Origin: Rhizobium halophilum
GTDB taxonomy: Bacteria > Pseudomonadota > Alphaproteobacteria > Rhizobiales > Rhizobiaceae
Direction of reading: 5' to 3'
Length of the DNA stretch: 64,000 nt
Assembly (NCBI RefSeq): GCF_021648825.1
Contig: NZ_JAKJHS010000001.1
Span: 372,001 to 436,000, forward strand
Part shown: one piece after another, positions 1 to 9,167 of the stretch
Layout of the letters: each line of letters opens with the position of its first letter
Numbering within the stretch: the stretch's first letter is position 1
Notes under the pieces: model-generated
What the model was told of the DNA's origin: nothing
Databases searched by the model: none
Seen by the model: the letters and a program-made list of their open reading frames with translations, nothing else
Position numbers and translations under genes: made by a program

Positions 1-1
1 C

Positions 2-625
2 TATTGCGGTCCGGCGGTCAAGCCGATCGCACTCAACATGGTTGCCGAGATTGCCCGCGACCCGGAGACCTACGGACTACCGATTTCCGGCATCGGTGGC
101 GTGACGACCTGGCGTGACGCGGCCGAGTTCCTGGCCCTTGGCGCCGGCAACGTGCAGGTCTGCACGGCGGCGATGACCTACGGCTTCAAGATCGTCCAGG
201 AGATGATTTCCGGCCTGTCCGACTGGATGGACGCCAAGGGGCACCGGACGCTCGACGACATCTGCGGCCGCGCCGTCGGCAACGTCACCGACTGGCAGTA
301 CCTGAACCTCAACTATGTAGCCAAGGCGCGAATAGACCAGGATCTCTGCATCAAATGCGGCCGCTGCCACATTGCCTGCGAAGACACGTCACATCAGGCG
401 ATCACGAATGTCGTCGACGGCGTTCGCCATTTTGAGGTGATGGATGACGAATGCGTCGGCTGCAATCTCTGCGTCAACGTCTGTCCCGTCGAAAACTGCA
501 TCACGATGGAGCCGCTGGCGGCCGGCGAACTCGACCAGCGCACCGGAAAGGTTGTCGAAACTACCTATGCCAACTGGACAATGCATCCGAACAATCCGGC
601 TGCCGCACCGGTCGCCGCGGAATAG
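2..625 (+). CDS. preA: NAD-dependent dihydropyrimidine dehydrogenase subunit PreA (3' part)
   Basis: These are the last 207 codons of PreA, the catalytic subunit of the cytosolic PreTA enzyme that reduces uracil and thymine to dihydropyrimidines, the first step of reductive pyrimidine breakdown. The frame is open from base 2, so the gene begins outside the window. The first half is the end of the FMN-binding dihydroorotate-dehydrogenase-like barrel (GIGGVTTW, GAGNVQVCTAAM). The end carries two 4Fe-4S ferredoxin motifs, CIKCGRCHIAC (from base 347) and CVGCNLCVNVC. Family knowledge predicts preT just upstream. The dihydropyrimidinase and amidohydrolase genes needed to complete the pathway lie 5-8 kb downstream. 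Confidence 0.95.
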   Translation, partial: YCGPAVKPIALNMVAEIARDPETYGLPISGIGGVTTWRDAAEFLALGAGNVQVCTAAMTYGFKIVQEMISGLSDWMDAKGHRTLDDICGRAVGNVTDWQYLNLNYVAKARIDQDLCIKCGRCHIACEDTSHQAITNVVDGVRHFEVMDDECVGCNLCVNVCPVENCITMEPLAAGELDQRTGKVVETTYANWTMHPNNPAAAPVAAE

Positions 626-712
626 CGGAAAGCGAGGGAGCAAACACCTCCTCCGCATTCCAGGGTGAACTTCTTTTCGCAATGCTGCACTGCAAAAGAG
701 CGCCCTCCCATC

Positions 713-727
713 TTAACCGTGGATTAG
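713..727 (+). promoter_or_regulatory. CtrA-box-like site upstream of the chemoreceptor gene
   Basis: The sequence TTAA-CCGTGGA-TTAG matches the CtrA consensus TTAA-N7-TTAA at seven of eight positions. It lies about 145 bases before the first ATG of the chemoreceptor gene. Chemotaxis genes are often CtrA-dependent in alphaproteobacteria, but one short match could be chance. Confidence 0.3.
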
Positions 728-873
728 CTTCATCCTGCCAAGGATTTGGCCGAACTTCCTAAGGCGACGTTCCGCGCGCCATAGGAGCAGTCGTCGCCAA
801 ACACCTTGTAGGTTGGATCATAACATTTAAGAACCTTGGGATTTCGAAGAAGATCGGACTTCTCGTCGTTGTA

Positions 874-2730
874 ATGGGACTGTCGTCCCTCGTCATTGCA
901 GCCGTTTCCGGCAGCGGTCTTTACGGACTTCAGCAGGCGATGACCTCCGTTGGAGAACAGGAAGAGGTTGCCCGCGAGGCCATGGACCTGCGCGTGGACA
1001 TCATCGCCATCAGCCGCATGACCTACCAATTGGCGGCAGCGCCTGAAAAGGCTGCAGATTTCCGCGTTGAAGCCGAGAAGCGTGCTGCGGAAATGCTCGA
1101 CCGCTTGCCGAAGATCGAATTTGCCGCCGGCGCGGCGGAACTGGAGCAGCTCAAGACGATCCGCAGCGCCTTGGAAAGCTATTTCGAAGACATCCGCGCA
1201 ATGGTCAGCGCCGCGGAAGCCGACGCCGACGATGCTGCGGCGATCACAGCAGCGCTGGACAAGGCTCTATCCAGCCAGAAGGTCGTGACTGACACGGTCA
1301 AGGTCTACAGCAAGTATTCTGGAGAAGCTCTTTCCGCCGCGCGGGACGAGGCCCTCGCCTCCTCCACAATGGCGATGATCACGGCGGCGGTCTCAGCTCT
1401 GGCTTTCATCCTGATCGGCGCTGCCATCAGCACGGTCGTCGCCCGCCGCGGCATCATCCTGCCGATCCGCTCGCTGACCCATGCGATGAGCCGCCTTGCG
1501 CAGGGCGACCTGCAGGGCACATCCATCGACGCCGGCCGCAAGGACGAAATCGGTGAGATGGCACGCGCCGTCGATGTCTTCCGCAACAATGCGCTCGCCA
1601 TGCAGGAACTGAAGTCACAGGAGGCGGCGCTCCACGAGCGCAGCAGCGACCTCCAGTCCAGCATCGCCACCGTCGTTGCATCTGCCGTCGCTGGCGACTT
1701 TTCCGGTCGCATCAGCAAGGATTACCAGAACGACGATCTCAACCGCTTCGCCAAGAGCGTCAACGAACTGGTCGGCAGCGTGGACACGGCCGTTGCCGAA
1801 ATCCGCCGTGTCATCGCAGCGCTTGCCGATGCCGACCTGACGCAGACGATGAACGGCACCTTCCAGGGTGCCTTCGCCGAGCTGCAGGCCAACGTCAATG
1901 CCACGATGGTGACGCTGCGCGCCACGATGAACAACGTCCGCGGCGCTGCAACCACGATCAACGACAATTCCGCTGAGTTGAGCTCCGCCGCCAACGACCT
2001 TTCCAAGCGCACGGAGCAGCAGGCTGCGGCCCTTGAGGAAACTGCGGCAGCTCTCGATCAAATCACGGCGACGGTTCGCGCGGCCTCCTCGCGTGCCAAC
2101 GAAGCCCGCGACATGGTTCACGAGACCCGGCAAAGCGCGGCGAAGTCGGGTGCGATCGTTAAGAGCGCCGTAGATGCCATGGGCCGCATCGAGGATTCGT
2201 CGAACAAGATCAGTCAGATCATCACCGTGATCGACGAGATCGCCTTCCAGACCAACCTCCTGGCCCTGAACGCTGGCGTCGAGGCAGCTCGTGCCGGTGA
2301 GGCCGGCCGCGGCTTTGCAGTCGTCGCCCAGGAAGTGCGCGAACTGGCACAGCGCTCAGCCAACGCCGCCAAGGAGATCAAGACGCTGATCACCGCCTCT
2401 GCCTCCGAAGTGGAAGGTGGCGTCTCGCTCGTTCGCTCGACCGGCGATGCGCTTTTGGAGATCGAAAACCTCGTCAACCGCGTCAACGGCCACGTTGAGT
2501 CGATCGCAACTGCTGCCCGCGAACAGTCAACGGCACTCGCTGAGATCAACTCCTCCGTCAACCAGATGGACCAGATGACCCAGAAGAATGCCGCCATGGT
2601 CGAGGAGACGACCGCGGCGAGCAGCACTCTGGCCGAGGAAAGCCGGCAGTTGCAGAGCATGCTTCAGAACTTCAAGCTGGATGGCCACGCCTATGGATCG
2701 GCAAGTCGCAGCATGCGGGCTGCAGCCTAG
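874..2730 (+). CDS. methyl-accepting chemotaxis protein
   Basis: This transmembrane chemoreceptor passes ligand binding to CheA through CheW. It has a first membrane helix at the N-terminus, a short periplasmic region, a second helix at about residues 165-190, a HAMP domain ([17 protein letters not shown]), a second HAMP-like segment, and the signalling hairpin near residue 456 ([20 protein letters not shown]). There is no C-terminal NWETF-type pentapeptide. The ATG at 874 is the first usual start, but it cuts into the first helix. The same frame is open back to 763 and encodes [16 protein letters not shown], which looks like the normal N-terminus of such receptors, yet holds no ATG, GTG or TTG. 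The true start is therefore uncertain. The ligand cannot be inferred; the catabolic neighbours are only suggestive. Confidence 0.9.
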   Translation: MGLSSLVIAAVSGSGLYGLQQAMTSVGEQEEVAREAMDLRVDIIAISRMTYQLAAAPEKAADFRVEAEKRAAEMLDRLPKIEFAAGAAELEQLKTIRSALESYFEDIRAMVSAAEADADDAAAITAALDKALSSQKVVTDTVKVYSKYSGEALSAARDEALASSTMAMITAAVSALAFILIGAAISTVVARRGIILPIRSLTHAMSRLAQGDLQGTSIDAGRKDEIGEMARAVDVFRNNALAMQELKSQEAALHERSSDLQSSIATVVASAVAGDFSGRISKDYQNDDLNRFAKSVNELVGSVDTAVAEIRRVIAALADADLTQTMNGTFQGAFAELQANVNATMVTLRATMNNVRGAATTINDNSAELSSAANDLSKRTEQQAAALEETAAALDQITATVRAASSRANEARDMVHETRQSAAKSGAIVKSAVDAMGRIEDSSNKISQIITVIDEIAFQTNLLALNAGVEAARAGEAGRGFAVVAQEVRELAQRSANAAKEIKTLITASASEVEGGVSLVRSTGDALLEIENLVNRVNGHVESIATAAREQSTALAEINSSVNQMDQMTQKNAAMVEETTAASSTLAEESRQLQSMLQNFKLDGHAYGSASRSMRAAA

Positions 2731-2876
2731 ATCATCGGCAACGCGAAACGCCACGGCCTGGAGTGACCCCTCCGGGCCGTGCCTGTATTCAAGGCTTCTT
2801 GAGCCGTGTTTCAGTCGCGGCGCTCCTAGACTTTCGGAACCATTGTGGGTCTCTCCTCATTGCAGACGGGCCGCCA

Positions 2877-4559
2877 ATGCGCAGGAGGGCCCCGGCCTTG
2901 ATCAGCGACCTCTGGTACAAAAATACCGTTGTCTATTGCCTTTCCGTCGAAACCTTCATGGATGCCAATGGTGACGGTGTCGGAGACTTCGAGGGCCTCT
3001 CCCGACGGCTTGATTATCTTGCAGGGCTTGGAGTGGGTGCAATTTGGCTGATGCCGTTCCAGCCATCGCCGGGCAAGGACGACGGGTACGATATTACCGA
3101 CTACTACAGTGTCGACCCTCGCTACGGGACGCTTGGCGACTTCGTCGACTTCACCCACGGATGCAAGCAGCGTGGCATCCGGGTTCTGATCGATCTCGTG
3201 GTCAATCACACCTCCGACCAGCACCCCTGGTTTCAGTCAGCCCGCAGCGATCCCAATTCGCGCTATCGCGACTGGTACGTATGGTCGGAGACCAGGCCAC
3301 CGGATGCTGATCAAGGCATGATATTTCCGGGCGTACAAGAAAGCACTTGGACCCGCGACGACAAATCCGGGCTTTACTACTTTCACCGGTTCTTCGATTT
3401 CCAGCCCGACCTGAACACGTCCAATCCCATGGTACAGGGAGAGATTCTGAAGATCATGGGCTTCTGGATCCAACTGGGGGTTAGCGGCTTCCGCATGGAT
3501 GCGGTACCCTTTGTCATCGCCGAGAAGATACCAGGGCAGAAGGAGACCAGGGAGCACTTCGACATGCTGCGGACCTTCCGCGAGTTCCTGCAATGGCGCA
3601 AGGGCGACTCGATGATCCTCGGGGAAGCGAACATCCTGCCGAAGGAGAACCTCAAGTACTTCGGCGACGACGGCGACCGGATACAGATGATGTTCAACTT
3701 CCCGGTGAACCAGACGCTGTTCTACGCATTGGCAAGCGGTGACACTCGTCCGATGATCGATGCCTTGGACAAGACAAGGCAGAAGCCGCACACGGCCCAG
3801 TTCGGCCAGTTCCTGCGCAACCACGACGAATTGGATCTCGGACGCCTGAGCGACAAGCAGCGCCAGAAGGTCTTCGAAGTGTTCGGACCCGACAAGAGCA
3901 TGCAACTCTATGACCGTGGCATCCGCCGCCGGCTGGCCCCGATGCTCGGCGGCGATCAGCGTCGCCTCGAGCTCGCTTATAGCCTGATGTTCTCCCTTCC
4001 TGGGACACCGGTCATCCGCTACGGCGACGAGATCGGCATGGGGGATGACCTGAGCCTGCCAGAGCGCCACGCCTGTCGCACGCCGATGCAATGGTCTGAC
4101 GAGCCACAAGGGGGCTTCACCAAGAGCGATAAGCCGGTGGCCCCGGTAATCTCGAAAGGCCCCTTCGGCTTTGAACATATCAATGTCGCGGAACAGCGCC
4201 GGTCCCCCGACTCCCTCCTGAACTGGATGGAGCGGCTGATCCGCATGCGCAAGGAAGTCCCTGAGATTGGTTGGGGAGATTATACGGCTGTCGACACGAA
4301 GGACCCCGGCGTCCTCGCTTTGCGGTACGACTGGCGCAACAACTCCGTTCTGATCGTCCACAACCTCCATCCGGAGCCTGTGGAGATCGATCTTGACGTC
4401 GGATGCGGTGAACACGGCAAGCTGCTGATCGACATTGCCGACAGCGAAAGCAGCGAAGCGGATGAGAAGGGGCGCCACCGCCTGCTGCTGGAGGCCCATG
4501 CCTACCGCTGGTTTCGCGTGGGCGGACTGGATTACCTGCTACGGCGAACGGAAATCTAA
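2877..4559 (+). CDS. GH13 alpha-amylase family enzyme (trehalose synthase/glucosidase-like)
   Basis: This is a cytosolic (alpha/beta)8 glycoside hydrolase of family 13, acting on alpha-glucosides. The catalytic nucleophile is D208 (GFRMDAVP), the acid/base is E250 (ILGEAN) and the transition-state stabiliser is D317 (NHDELDLG), numbered from the ATG at 2877. The sequence resembles trehalose-synthase-like GH13 proteins, for example YDITDYYSVDPRYGT and the small C-terminal beta domain, but the substrate cannot be settled by reading. The frame is open back to an ATG at 2763, but those 38 extra residues look like non-coding sequence. A TTG near 2898 is another candidate. The gene converges on rutR with an 11-base gap and looks unrelated to the pyrimidine genes. 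Confidence 0.88.
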   Translation: MRRRAPALISDLWYKNTVVYCLSVETFMDANGDGVGDFEGLSRRLDYLAGLGVGAIWLMPFQPSPGKDDGYDITDYYSVDPRYGTLGDFVDFTHGCKQRGIRVLIDLVVNHTSDQHPWFQSARSDPNSRYRDWYVWSETRPPDADQGMIFPGVQESTWTRDDKSGLYYFHRFFDFQPDLNTSNPMVQGEILKIMGFWIQLGVSGFRMDAVPFVIAEKIPGQKETREHFDMLRTFREFLQWRKGDSMILGEANILPKENLKYFGDDGDRIQMMFNFPVNQTLFYALASGDTRPMIDALDKTRQKPHTAQFGQFLRNHDELDLGRLSDKQRQKVFEVFGPDKSMQLYDRGIRRRLAPMLGGDQRRLELAYSLMFSLPGTPVIRYGDEIGMGDDLSLPERHACRTPMQWSDEPQGGFTKSDKPVAPVISKGPFGFEHINVAEQRRSPDSLLNWMERLIRMRKEVPEIGWGDYTAVDTKDPGVLALRYDWRNNSVLIVHNLHPEPVEIDLDVGCGEHGKLLIDIADSESSEADEKGRHRLLLEAHAYRWFRVGGLDYLLRRTEI

Positions 4560-4570
4560 GAACCGCCCGC

Positions 4571-5215
4571 TCAAGCCTGCTTCGTCCGAAGCCCCTCGAA
4601 GAACAACTGCTCCAGGAACCGCGCCGCATCCTCGAACCGTCCCTCACCGGAACGCTTCTCCCCCAGCACGGCGCACACCTGGACGTCGAAATCGGCGTAG
4701 TGCTGCGTGGTCGCCCAGATTGCAAAGATCAGGTGATGAGGATCGCAGCGGGCAATCTTCCCGGCCTTGATCCAGCTGCGGATTACCTCCGCCTTTTCAT
4801 CGACCAGCGCCTTGAGGGGGCCAGTAAGGTCGTCCTCGATATGCGGTGCGCCCTGCAGCATCTCGTTGGCGAAAAGCCGGCTTTCCCGCGGAAAGTCCCG
4901 CGACATCTCCAGCTTACGGCGGATATAGGAACGGATTTCCGATTCCGGATCGCCCTCCGCCTTGATCGCCTTGAGCGGTTCCAGCCAGGTGAACAGCATG
5001 CTCTCCAAGAGCGTCCGATAGATCGCTTCCTTGGTGCGGAAATAATAGAGGAGGTTCGGCTTCGACATCCCGGCCGCTTCGGCGATCTGGTCGATGGTGG
5101 CACCGCGGAAGCCACTGGAGGAGAACACCTCCAGTGCTGCGTCCAGGATTCGCTCCTCCTTCTCCTCCTGGATCCGCGTCCGCCGCTGCGTCTTCGCCGC
5201 CCTCGGTACTGCCAT
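4571..5215 (-). CDS. rutR: TetR-family transcriptional regulator, RutR-like
   Basis: This is a DNA-binding repressor of the TetR family. The N-terminal helix-turn-helix is GFRGATIDQIAEAAGMSKPNLLYYF. The rest aligns by eye with E. coli RutR along most of its length: WLEPLKAIKAE, EMSRDFPRESRLFANEML, DPHHLIFAIWATTQHYADF. RutR senses uracil/thymine and controls pyrimidine use, which fits the divergent amidohydrolase gene and the nearby preA and hydA. I chose the ATG at 5215 (MAVPRAAK) because the upstream residues to 5263 are Gly-rich and non-conserved. It probably autoregulates through the operator at 5347-5362. Confidence 0.92.
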   Translation of the reverse strand: MAVPRAAKTQRRTRIQEEKEERILDAALEVFSSSGFRGATIDQIAEAAGMSKPNLLYYFRTKEAIYRTLLESMLFTWLEPLKAIKAEGDPESEIRSYIRRKLEMSRDFPRESRLFANEMLQGAPHIEDDLTGPLKALVDEKAEVIRSWIKAGKIARCDPHHLIFAIWATTQHYADFDVQVCAVLGEKRSGEGRFEDAARFLEQLFFEGLRTKQA

Positions 5216-5346
5216 GCCCTCGCTGCCCCCCGTCCCGCCACGATCCCCCGCCACGATCCCCACGTCCCGACGCGCAGATCACCTTTTCATCCATCGGTGA
5301 GATTTGCGATTTTTCGTCTTGAGTGGCGGCGCGGAAATTGTATGTT

Positions 5347-5362
5347 TTTACCAACCGGTCAA
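5347..5362. promoter_or_regulatory. putative RutR operator
   Basis: The 16-mer TTTACCA-AC-CGGTCAA is a near-palindrome. It matches the E. coli RutR consensus TTGACCA-NN-TGGTCAA at 12 of 14 defined positions. It sits between rutR and the divergent amidohydrolase gene, the expected place for a shared operator. The match is seen in the sequence; binding is inferred. The rest of the 270-base region shows no other obvious motif. Confidence 0.6.
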
Positions 5363-5485
5363 ATTATCAGCGACAAGTCCAACAAAGGCAATGCTGAGTT
5401 TCACTGTCGACGGGGCAGGAAATAAAGAACCGGCGGGAACAGAATAGGCCGCAAGGGCGGTCCAGAACAGGTGAGGATGTAGCTG

Positions 5486-6739
5486 ATGGTGGCAGCACCC
5501 GGCGAGAACCTGCGCATCAATGGCGACAGGTTGTGGGATTCGCTCATGGACATGGCGAAGATCGGCCCCGGCATTGCCGGCGGCAACAATCGCCAGACGC
5601 TGACGGACGCGGATGCTGAGGGACGCAAGCTGTTCAAGACGTGGTGCGACGACGCCGGGCTGACCATGGGCGTCGACCAGATGGGCACCATGTTCATGAC
5701 CCGCGCTGGCACTGACCCGGATGCGCTGCCGGTCTATATCGGCTCCCACCTCGACACCCAGCCGACCGGGGGCAAGTATGACGGCGTGCTCGGCGTGCTC
5801 TCGGGTCTCGAGGTCGTGCGCACGCTGAATGACCTCGGCATCAAGACCAAGCATCCGATCGTCGTCACCAACTGGACGAACGAGGAAGGCGCACGCTTCG
5901 CGCCTGCAATGCTCGCCTCCGGCGTCTTTGCCGGCATCCACGACCTTGACTATGCCTATGCGCGCAAGGATCCGGACGGGAAGACGTTCGGCGACGAGCT
6001 GAAGCGCATCGGCTGGGTCGGCGAGGAAGAGGTGGGCGCCCGCAAGATGCACGCCTATTTCGAATATCATATCGAGCAGGGTCCGATCCTCGAGGCCGAG
6101 AACAAGCAGATCGGTGTCGTCACCCACTGTCAAGGGCTCTGGTGGCTGGAGTTCACGCTGACCGGCAAGGAAGCCCACACCGGCTCCACGCCGATGAACA
6201 TGCGCGTCAACGCGGGCCTCGCCATGAGCCGTATCCTGGAGATGGTGCAGGACGTGGCAATGGCCGAGCAGCCGGGCGCCGTGGGTGGGGTCGGGCAGAT
6301 GTTCTTCTCGCCCAACTCGCGCAATGTCTTGCCGGGCAAAGTGGTCTTCACCGTCGACATCCGCACGCCGAGCCAGGAAAAGCTCGACCGGATGCGGGCG
6401 AAGATCGAGAAGCAGGCGGCCGAGATTTGCGAAAAGCTCGGCGTCGGCTGTTCGGTCGAGGCCGTGGGACATTTCGATCCGATAACATTTGACCCCATCC
6501 TCGTCGGTCGCGTCCGGGAAGCGGCGGAGAAGCTCGGCTACAGCCACATGGATCTCATCTCCGGTGCGGGCCACGACGCATGCTGGGCCGCCAAGGTGGC
6601 ACCGGCCACGATGATCATGTGCCCCTGCGTCGGCGGACTATCGCACAACGAGGCGGAGGACATTTCGAGGGAATGGGCAAGTGCCGGGGCGGACGTGCTG
6701 CTCCACGCGGTGCTGGAAACTGCGGAGATTGTCGAGTGA
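5486..6739 (+). CDS. Zn-dependent N-carbamoyl-amino-acid hydrolase (ureidopropionase/allantoate amidohydrolase family)
   Basis: This 417-residue M20-type amidohydrolase removes the carbamoyl group from N-carbamoyl-beta-alanine or related ureido acids, giving an amine, ammonia and CO2. Metal-binding signatures are visible: GSHLDTQPTGGKYDG, TNEEGARF, and the C-terminal GAGHDACW with GGLSHNEAED. The lid-domain His is in KEAHTGSTP. Family members are called AmaB, HyuC, AtcC or PydC. Beside preA, rutR and hydA, the third step of reductive pyrimidine degradation is the best role. The start at 5486 follows AGGTGAGGAT. The stop overlaps the next gene in a GTGA junction. Confidence 0.9.
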   Translation: MVAAPGENLRINGDRLWDSLMDMAKIGPGIAGGNNRQTLTDADAEGRKLFKTWCDDAGLTMGVDQMGTMFMTRAGTDPDALPVYIGSHLDTQPTGGKYDGVLGVLSGLEVVRTLNDLGIKTKHPIVVTNWTNEEGARFAPAMLASGVFAGIHDLDYAYARKDPDGKTFGDELKRIGWVGEEEVGARKMHAYFEYHIEQGPILEAENKQIGVVTHCQGLWWLEFTLTGKEAHTGSTPMNMRVNAGLAMSRILEMVQDVAMAEQPGAVGGVGQMFFSPNSRNVLPGKVVFTVDIRTPSQEKLDRMRAKIEKQAAEICEKLGVGCSVEAVGHFDPITFDPILVGRVREAAEKLGYSHMDLISGAGHDACWAAKVAPATMIMCPCVGGLSHNEAEDISREWASAGADVLLHAVLETAEIVE

Positions 6740-7211
6740 GTGTCACGATTGCCATCGAGCAGCCAAAGCAGCCAGACGTCGTCGCCCTGATCGGGCTTTC
6801 CGACGACTATATGGCGTCGCTTTATCCGCCAGAAAGCAATTTTGCGGTTGATCTGGAGGCCCTGTCACGCCCGGACATTTCGTTTCTGGTAGCAAGACTG
6901 CACGGCAAGGCGGTCGGTTGCGGCGGCATCAAGTGGTTCGGGGATGGTAGCGCAGAACTGAAGCGTATCTTCGTCCATGACGATGCACGCGGCCACGGTG
7001 TGGGCCGAAAATAATGGCCGAACTTGAGGCTCTGGCGGCCACGCGGCATGTCGGCCGGCTCTATCTCGAGACCGGTCCTCTGAACATCGAAGCGGTCCGC
7101 CTATATGAAACCCTCGGCTACCGCTCTTGCGGCCCCTTCGCTGATTATGAAGAAAACCCCCACAGCCTGCTCATGATGAAGGATCTCAAACAGCGGGAGG
7201 CTGCCCTATGA
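6736..7211 (+). pseudogene. GNAT acetyltransferase interrupted by a one-base frameshift
   Basis: Two frames together encode a typical small GNAT N-acetyltransferase. The first part (from GTG 6736, overlapping the amidohydrolase stop) runs to the acetyl-CoA motif HDDARGHGVGRK and stops at TAA 7012-7014. The second part continues in the -1 frame with IMAELEALAATRHVGRLYLETG and ends at 7211 with the usual YETLGYRSCGPF strand. One extra A in the A-run at 7008-7011 would restore a single protein of about 158 residues. This is either a real frameshift or a homopolymer sequencing error. The substrate is unknown. Confidence 0.75.
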
Positions 7212-7249
7212 TCGCCGCCTCCACATCAAAACCGGAATACAACGATCAC

Positions 7250-7290
7250 CACCCGAGATGTTCAGTCCCTGAGGTCCTCCATCTCGGGTG
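7250..7290. promoter_or_regulatory. 11-bp inverted repeat upstream of hydA
   Basis: CACCCGAGATG (7250-7260) and its exact complement CATCTCGGGTG (7280-7290) flank a 19-base spacer in the 111-base gap before hydA. There is no T-run after the right arm, so an operator or a mRNA leader hairpin is more likely than a terminator. It does not resemble the RutR site. Confidence 0.45.
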
Positions 7291-7322
7291 ATTGACTGCG
7301 GTACACGATAAGGGGAACAACC

Positions 7323-8777
7323 ATGGCCACAGTAATCAAGAACGGAACCATCGTCACCGCCGACCTGACCTACAAGGCCGACGTCAAGATCGATGGCGGC
7401 AAGATCGTCGAGATCGGCCCCAGCCTGTTCGGCGACGAGGTTCTGGACGCGACCGGCTGTTATGTCATGCCGGGCGGTATCGATCCCCATGTCCACCTCG
7501 AAATGCCCTTCATGGGCACATATTCCGCCGACGACTTCGAAAGCGGCACGCGCGCGGCCCTTGCCGGCGGCACGACCATGGTGGTCGACTTCTGCCTGCC
7601 CGACCCCGGCCAGTCCCTGCTCGACGCGCTGAAGCGGTGGGACAACAAGTCGACCCGCGCCAATTGCGACTACTCCTTTCACATGTCCGTCACCTGGTGG
7701 GGCGAACAGGTCTTCAATGAAATGAAGGCGGTGGTGCTGAACCACGGCATCAACACCTTCAAGCATTTCATGGCCTACAAGGGCGCGCTGATGGTGAACG
7801 ACGACGAGATGTTCGCCTCCTTCCAGCGCTGTGCCGAGCTGGGCGCCCTGCCCCTTGTCCATGCCGAGAATGGCGATGTCGTCGCCGCCGTGCAGCAGAA
7901 GCTGATGGATGAGGGCAATGACGGGCCGGAGGCGCACGCCTACTCGCGCCCGGCCTCGGTCGAAGGCGAGGCAACCAACCGCGCCATCATCATCGCCGAC
8001 ATGGCGGGTGTTCCGCTCTACGTCGTCCATACCTCCTGCGAACAGGCGCACGAGGCGATCCGCCGGGCCCGGCAGAACGGCATGCGCGTCTACGGCGAGC
8101 CGCTGATCCAGCACCTGACGCTCGACGAAAGCGAATATTTCAACACGGACTGGGATCATGCGGCCCGCCGGGTCATGAGCCCGCCCTTCCGCAACAAGCA
8201 GCACCAGGACAGTCTCTGGGCAGGCCTGGCCTCCGGCTCGCTGCAGGTCGTGGCGACCGATCATTGCGCCTTCACCACAGACCAGAAGCGCACCGGCGTC
8301 GGCGACTTCCGCAAGATCCCGAACGGCACCGGCGGGCTGGAAGATCGCATGCCGATGCTCTGGACCTATGGCGTCGCGACAGGCCGGATTACCATGAACG
8401 AGTTCGTTGCGGTGACCTCGACCAACATCGCCAAGATCCTCAACATTTACCCCCGCAAGGGTGCGATCCTCGTCGGCGCGGACGCCGATATCGTCGTCTG
8501 GGACCCGAAGCGCTCCAAGACGATCTCGGCGAAGTCCCAGCAATCGGCGATCGATTACAACGTCTTCGAGGGCAAAGAGGTCACGGGCCTGCCGCGCTAC
8601 ACGCTGACCCGCGGTGTCGTCGCCATCGAGGAGAGTACGGTCAAGACGCAGGAAGGCCACGGCAAGTTCGTCAAGCGCGAGCCCTTCCAGGCGGTCAACA
8701 AGGCACTCTCGACCTGGAAGGAACTGACGGCGCCGCGCAAGGTGGAGCGCACCGGCATTCCGGCGAGCGGGGTTTGA
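7323..8777 (+). CDS. hydA: dihydropyrimidinase (D-hydantoinase)
   Basis: This cyclic amidohydrolase opens the ring of dihydrouracil, dihydrothymine or 5-substituted hydantoins to N-carbamoyl products. The binuclear zinc site is visible: DPHVHLE, the bridging carboxylated lysine K153 in MAYKGALM, LVHAEN, VVHTSC and the catalytic ATDHCAF. The length of 484 residues is normal for the family. It catalyses the second step of the pathway whose first enzyme is PreA, and its product is the substrate of the amidohydrolase encoded upstream. The ATG follows AAGGGGAAC. Confidence 0.95.
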   Translation: MATVIKNGTIVTADLTYKADVKIDGGKIVEIGPSLFGDEVLDATGCYVMPGGIDPHVHLEMPFMGTYSADDFESGTRAALAGGTTMVVDFCLPDPGQSLLDALKRWDNKSTRANCDYSFHMSVTWWGEQVFNEMKAVVLNHGINTFKHFMAYKGALMVNDDEMFASFQRCAELGALPLVHAENGDVVAAVQQKLMDEGNDGPEAHAYSRPASVEGEATNRAIIIADMAGVPLYVVHTSCEQAHEAIRRARQNGMRVYGEPLIQHLTLDESEYFNTDWDHAARRVMSPPFRNKQHQDSLWAGLASGSLQVVATDHCAFTTDQKRTGVGDFRKIPNGTGGLEDRMPMLWTYGVATGRITMNEFVAVTSTNIAKILNIYPRKGAILVGADADIVVWDPKRSKTISAKSQQSAIDYNVFEGKEVTGLPRYTLTRGVVAIEESTVKTQEGHGKFVKREPFQAVNKALSTWKELTAPRKVERTGIPASGV

Positions 8778-8778
8778 G

Positions 8779-9165
8779 ATGACCTCTCCCACTCGCCGTC
8801 CGATCACGATCGCTGGGGCCTGCGTGCTCCTTGGCGGAACGGCAGTGGCCGCGGAGCTACCGATCACCGGAAGCTACGGCAACATTGAAGGTTGCGCGTA
8901 TGCGCTTCGCGGCGAAAGCTCCGGCTCGGATGACTTCTTTCTACTGACGAAAGACGCCGTCACTACGGCCGTTGCCCATTGCAGGTTCCTCGACGTCAGG
9001 CCCAGAAGCGACAAAGGCTTCGACGTCACGGCACAATGCGAGGAAGAAGGATGGACCGAGGATCTGGCGCCGTTTGAGATCGAGATCGAGCTGGTGGAAC
9101 CGGAGAGCTACGTCCTCAACATCGATGACGGTTCGCAGTGGGGGCCGCTGGCACTATGCAGATAG
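8779..9165 (+). CDS. hypothetical secreted protein
   Basis: I do not recognise this 128-residue protein. It starts one base after the hydA stop, so it is probably co-transcribed. The N-terminus (TIAGACVLLGGTAVAAEL) looks like a signal peptide cleaved after AVA. The mature part has four cysteines and many acidic residues, suggesting a small disulfide-bonded periplasmic protein. It converges on the cupin gene with a two-base gap. Confidence 0.6.
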   Translation: MTSPTRRPITIAGACVLLGGTAVAAELPITGSYGNIEGCAYALRGESSGSDDFFLLTKDAVTTAVAHCRFLDVRPRSDKGFDVTAQCEEEGWTEDLAPFEIEIELVEPESYVLNIDDGSQWGPLALCR

Positions 9166-9167
9166 CC

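Noticed and set aside
5348..6574. 408-codon open frame antisense to the amidohydrolase
   Set aside because: No domain or ribosome-binding site; the plus strand has a clear enzyme with all metal ligands.
7206..8867. 553-codon open frame antisense to hydA
   Set aside because: The sense frame is a certain dihydropyrimidinase. The antisense frame has no recognisable domain; long antisense frames are expected in GC-rich coding DNA.
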